This document shows positions 63,980-64,000 of a stretch of 64,000 nucleotides of DNA, in pieces. The stretch lies in the NCBI RefSeq assembly GCF_032854445.1, contig NC_088297.1, positions 27,273,915 through 27,337,914 of the forward strand, in the 5' to 3' direction. The notes beneath the pieces are model-generated. The model saw only the letters and a list, made by a program, of their open reading frames with translations. It had not been told where the DNA came from and did no database searches. The translations under genes and the position numbers were made by a program. Numbering within the stretch: position 1 is the first letter of the stretch; the number at the start of each line of letters is the position of its first letter. Origin of the DNA: Liolophura sinensis. Its lineage: Eukaryota; Mollusca; Polyplacophora; Chitonida; Chitonidae.

Positions 63980-64000
63980 TTGTCATTGCAAGACGGAGAG

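Overview
This is eukaryotic, animal DNA. Genes are split by GT-AG introns, the sequence between exons is packed with minisatellites, and tRNA-headed SINE copies of several families recur. Their tails ('...gaaatattcttgagtacggcgtaaaacaccaatcaaataaata'), the 'aagggagataac' words and the acatgtacatgta-rich spacers are what I associate with molluscs and related lophotrochozoans. A mollusc or brachiopod is my inference; the exact species cannot be read from this window.

Layout. (1) 1-19.8 kb: an EXTL3 gene on the + strand (exostosin-like 3, a heparan-sulfate glycosyltransferase) in eight coding exons from 6172 to 19476. It would encode about 930 aa once a single extra base near 8801 is discounted. 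Its introns and flanks carry six large tandem arrays and two broken copies of exon 6. (2) 19.8-28 kb: no convincing gene, only SINEs, minisatellites and foldback elements. (3) 28.06-39.07 kb: a five-exon + strand gene for an unrecognised secreted, 12-cysteine, probably GPI-anchored protein of 243 aa. Its introns are filled by four tandem arrays. (4) 41.9-42.3 kb: three CCAAT boxes and a first coding exon matching tubulin cofactor A (TBCA), whose other exons are not seen. (5) 43.06-55.46 kb: a decayed Polinton/Maverick element bounded by 76-bp terminal inverted repeats. It was invaded by a hAT transposon (43475-50165), which was itself invaded by a second hAT (44633-47380), giving three nested insertions with readable order. 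(6) 55.93-63.5 kb: an A1CF/RBM46-type RNA-binding protein gene (RRM, RRM, dsRBD) with no exon for the middle RRM. (7) 63.49-63.98 kb: an uninterrupted ORF joining a perfect Nanos-type double CCHC zinc finger to a Myc-type bHLH-leucine zipper.

The most unusual points are the Nanos-Myc chimera, whose ORF overlaps the last candidate exon of the neighbouring RNA-binding gene in another frame, and a recurring pattern in which minisatellites are built from the splice junction they sit next to. The junction arrays are at EXTL3 coding exon 1 (acceptor plus start codon), secreted-gene exon 3 (acceptor), secreted-gene exon 4 (donor) and A1CF-like exon 4 (donor).

EXTL3 is a housekeeping Golgi/ER enzyme. 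The A1CF-like and Nanos-like products are both post-transcriptional regulators of the kind used in germ cells, so their adjacency may be meaningful, but that is inference. All protein identities come from reading translated sequence against remembered family features; no search was run.
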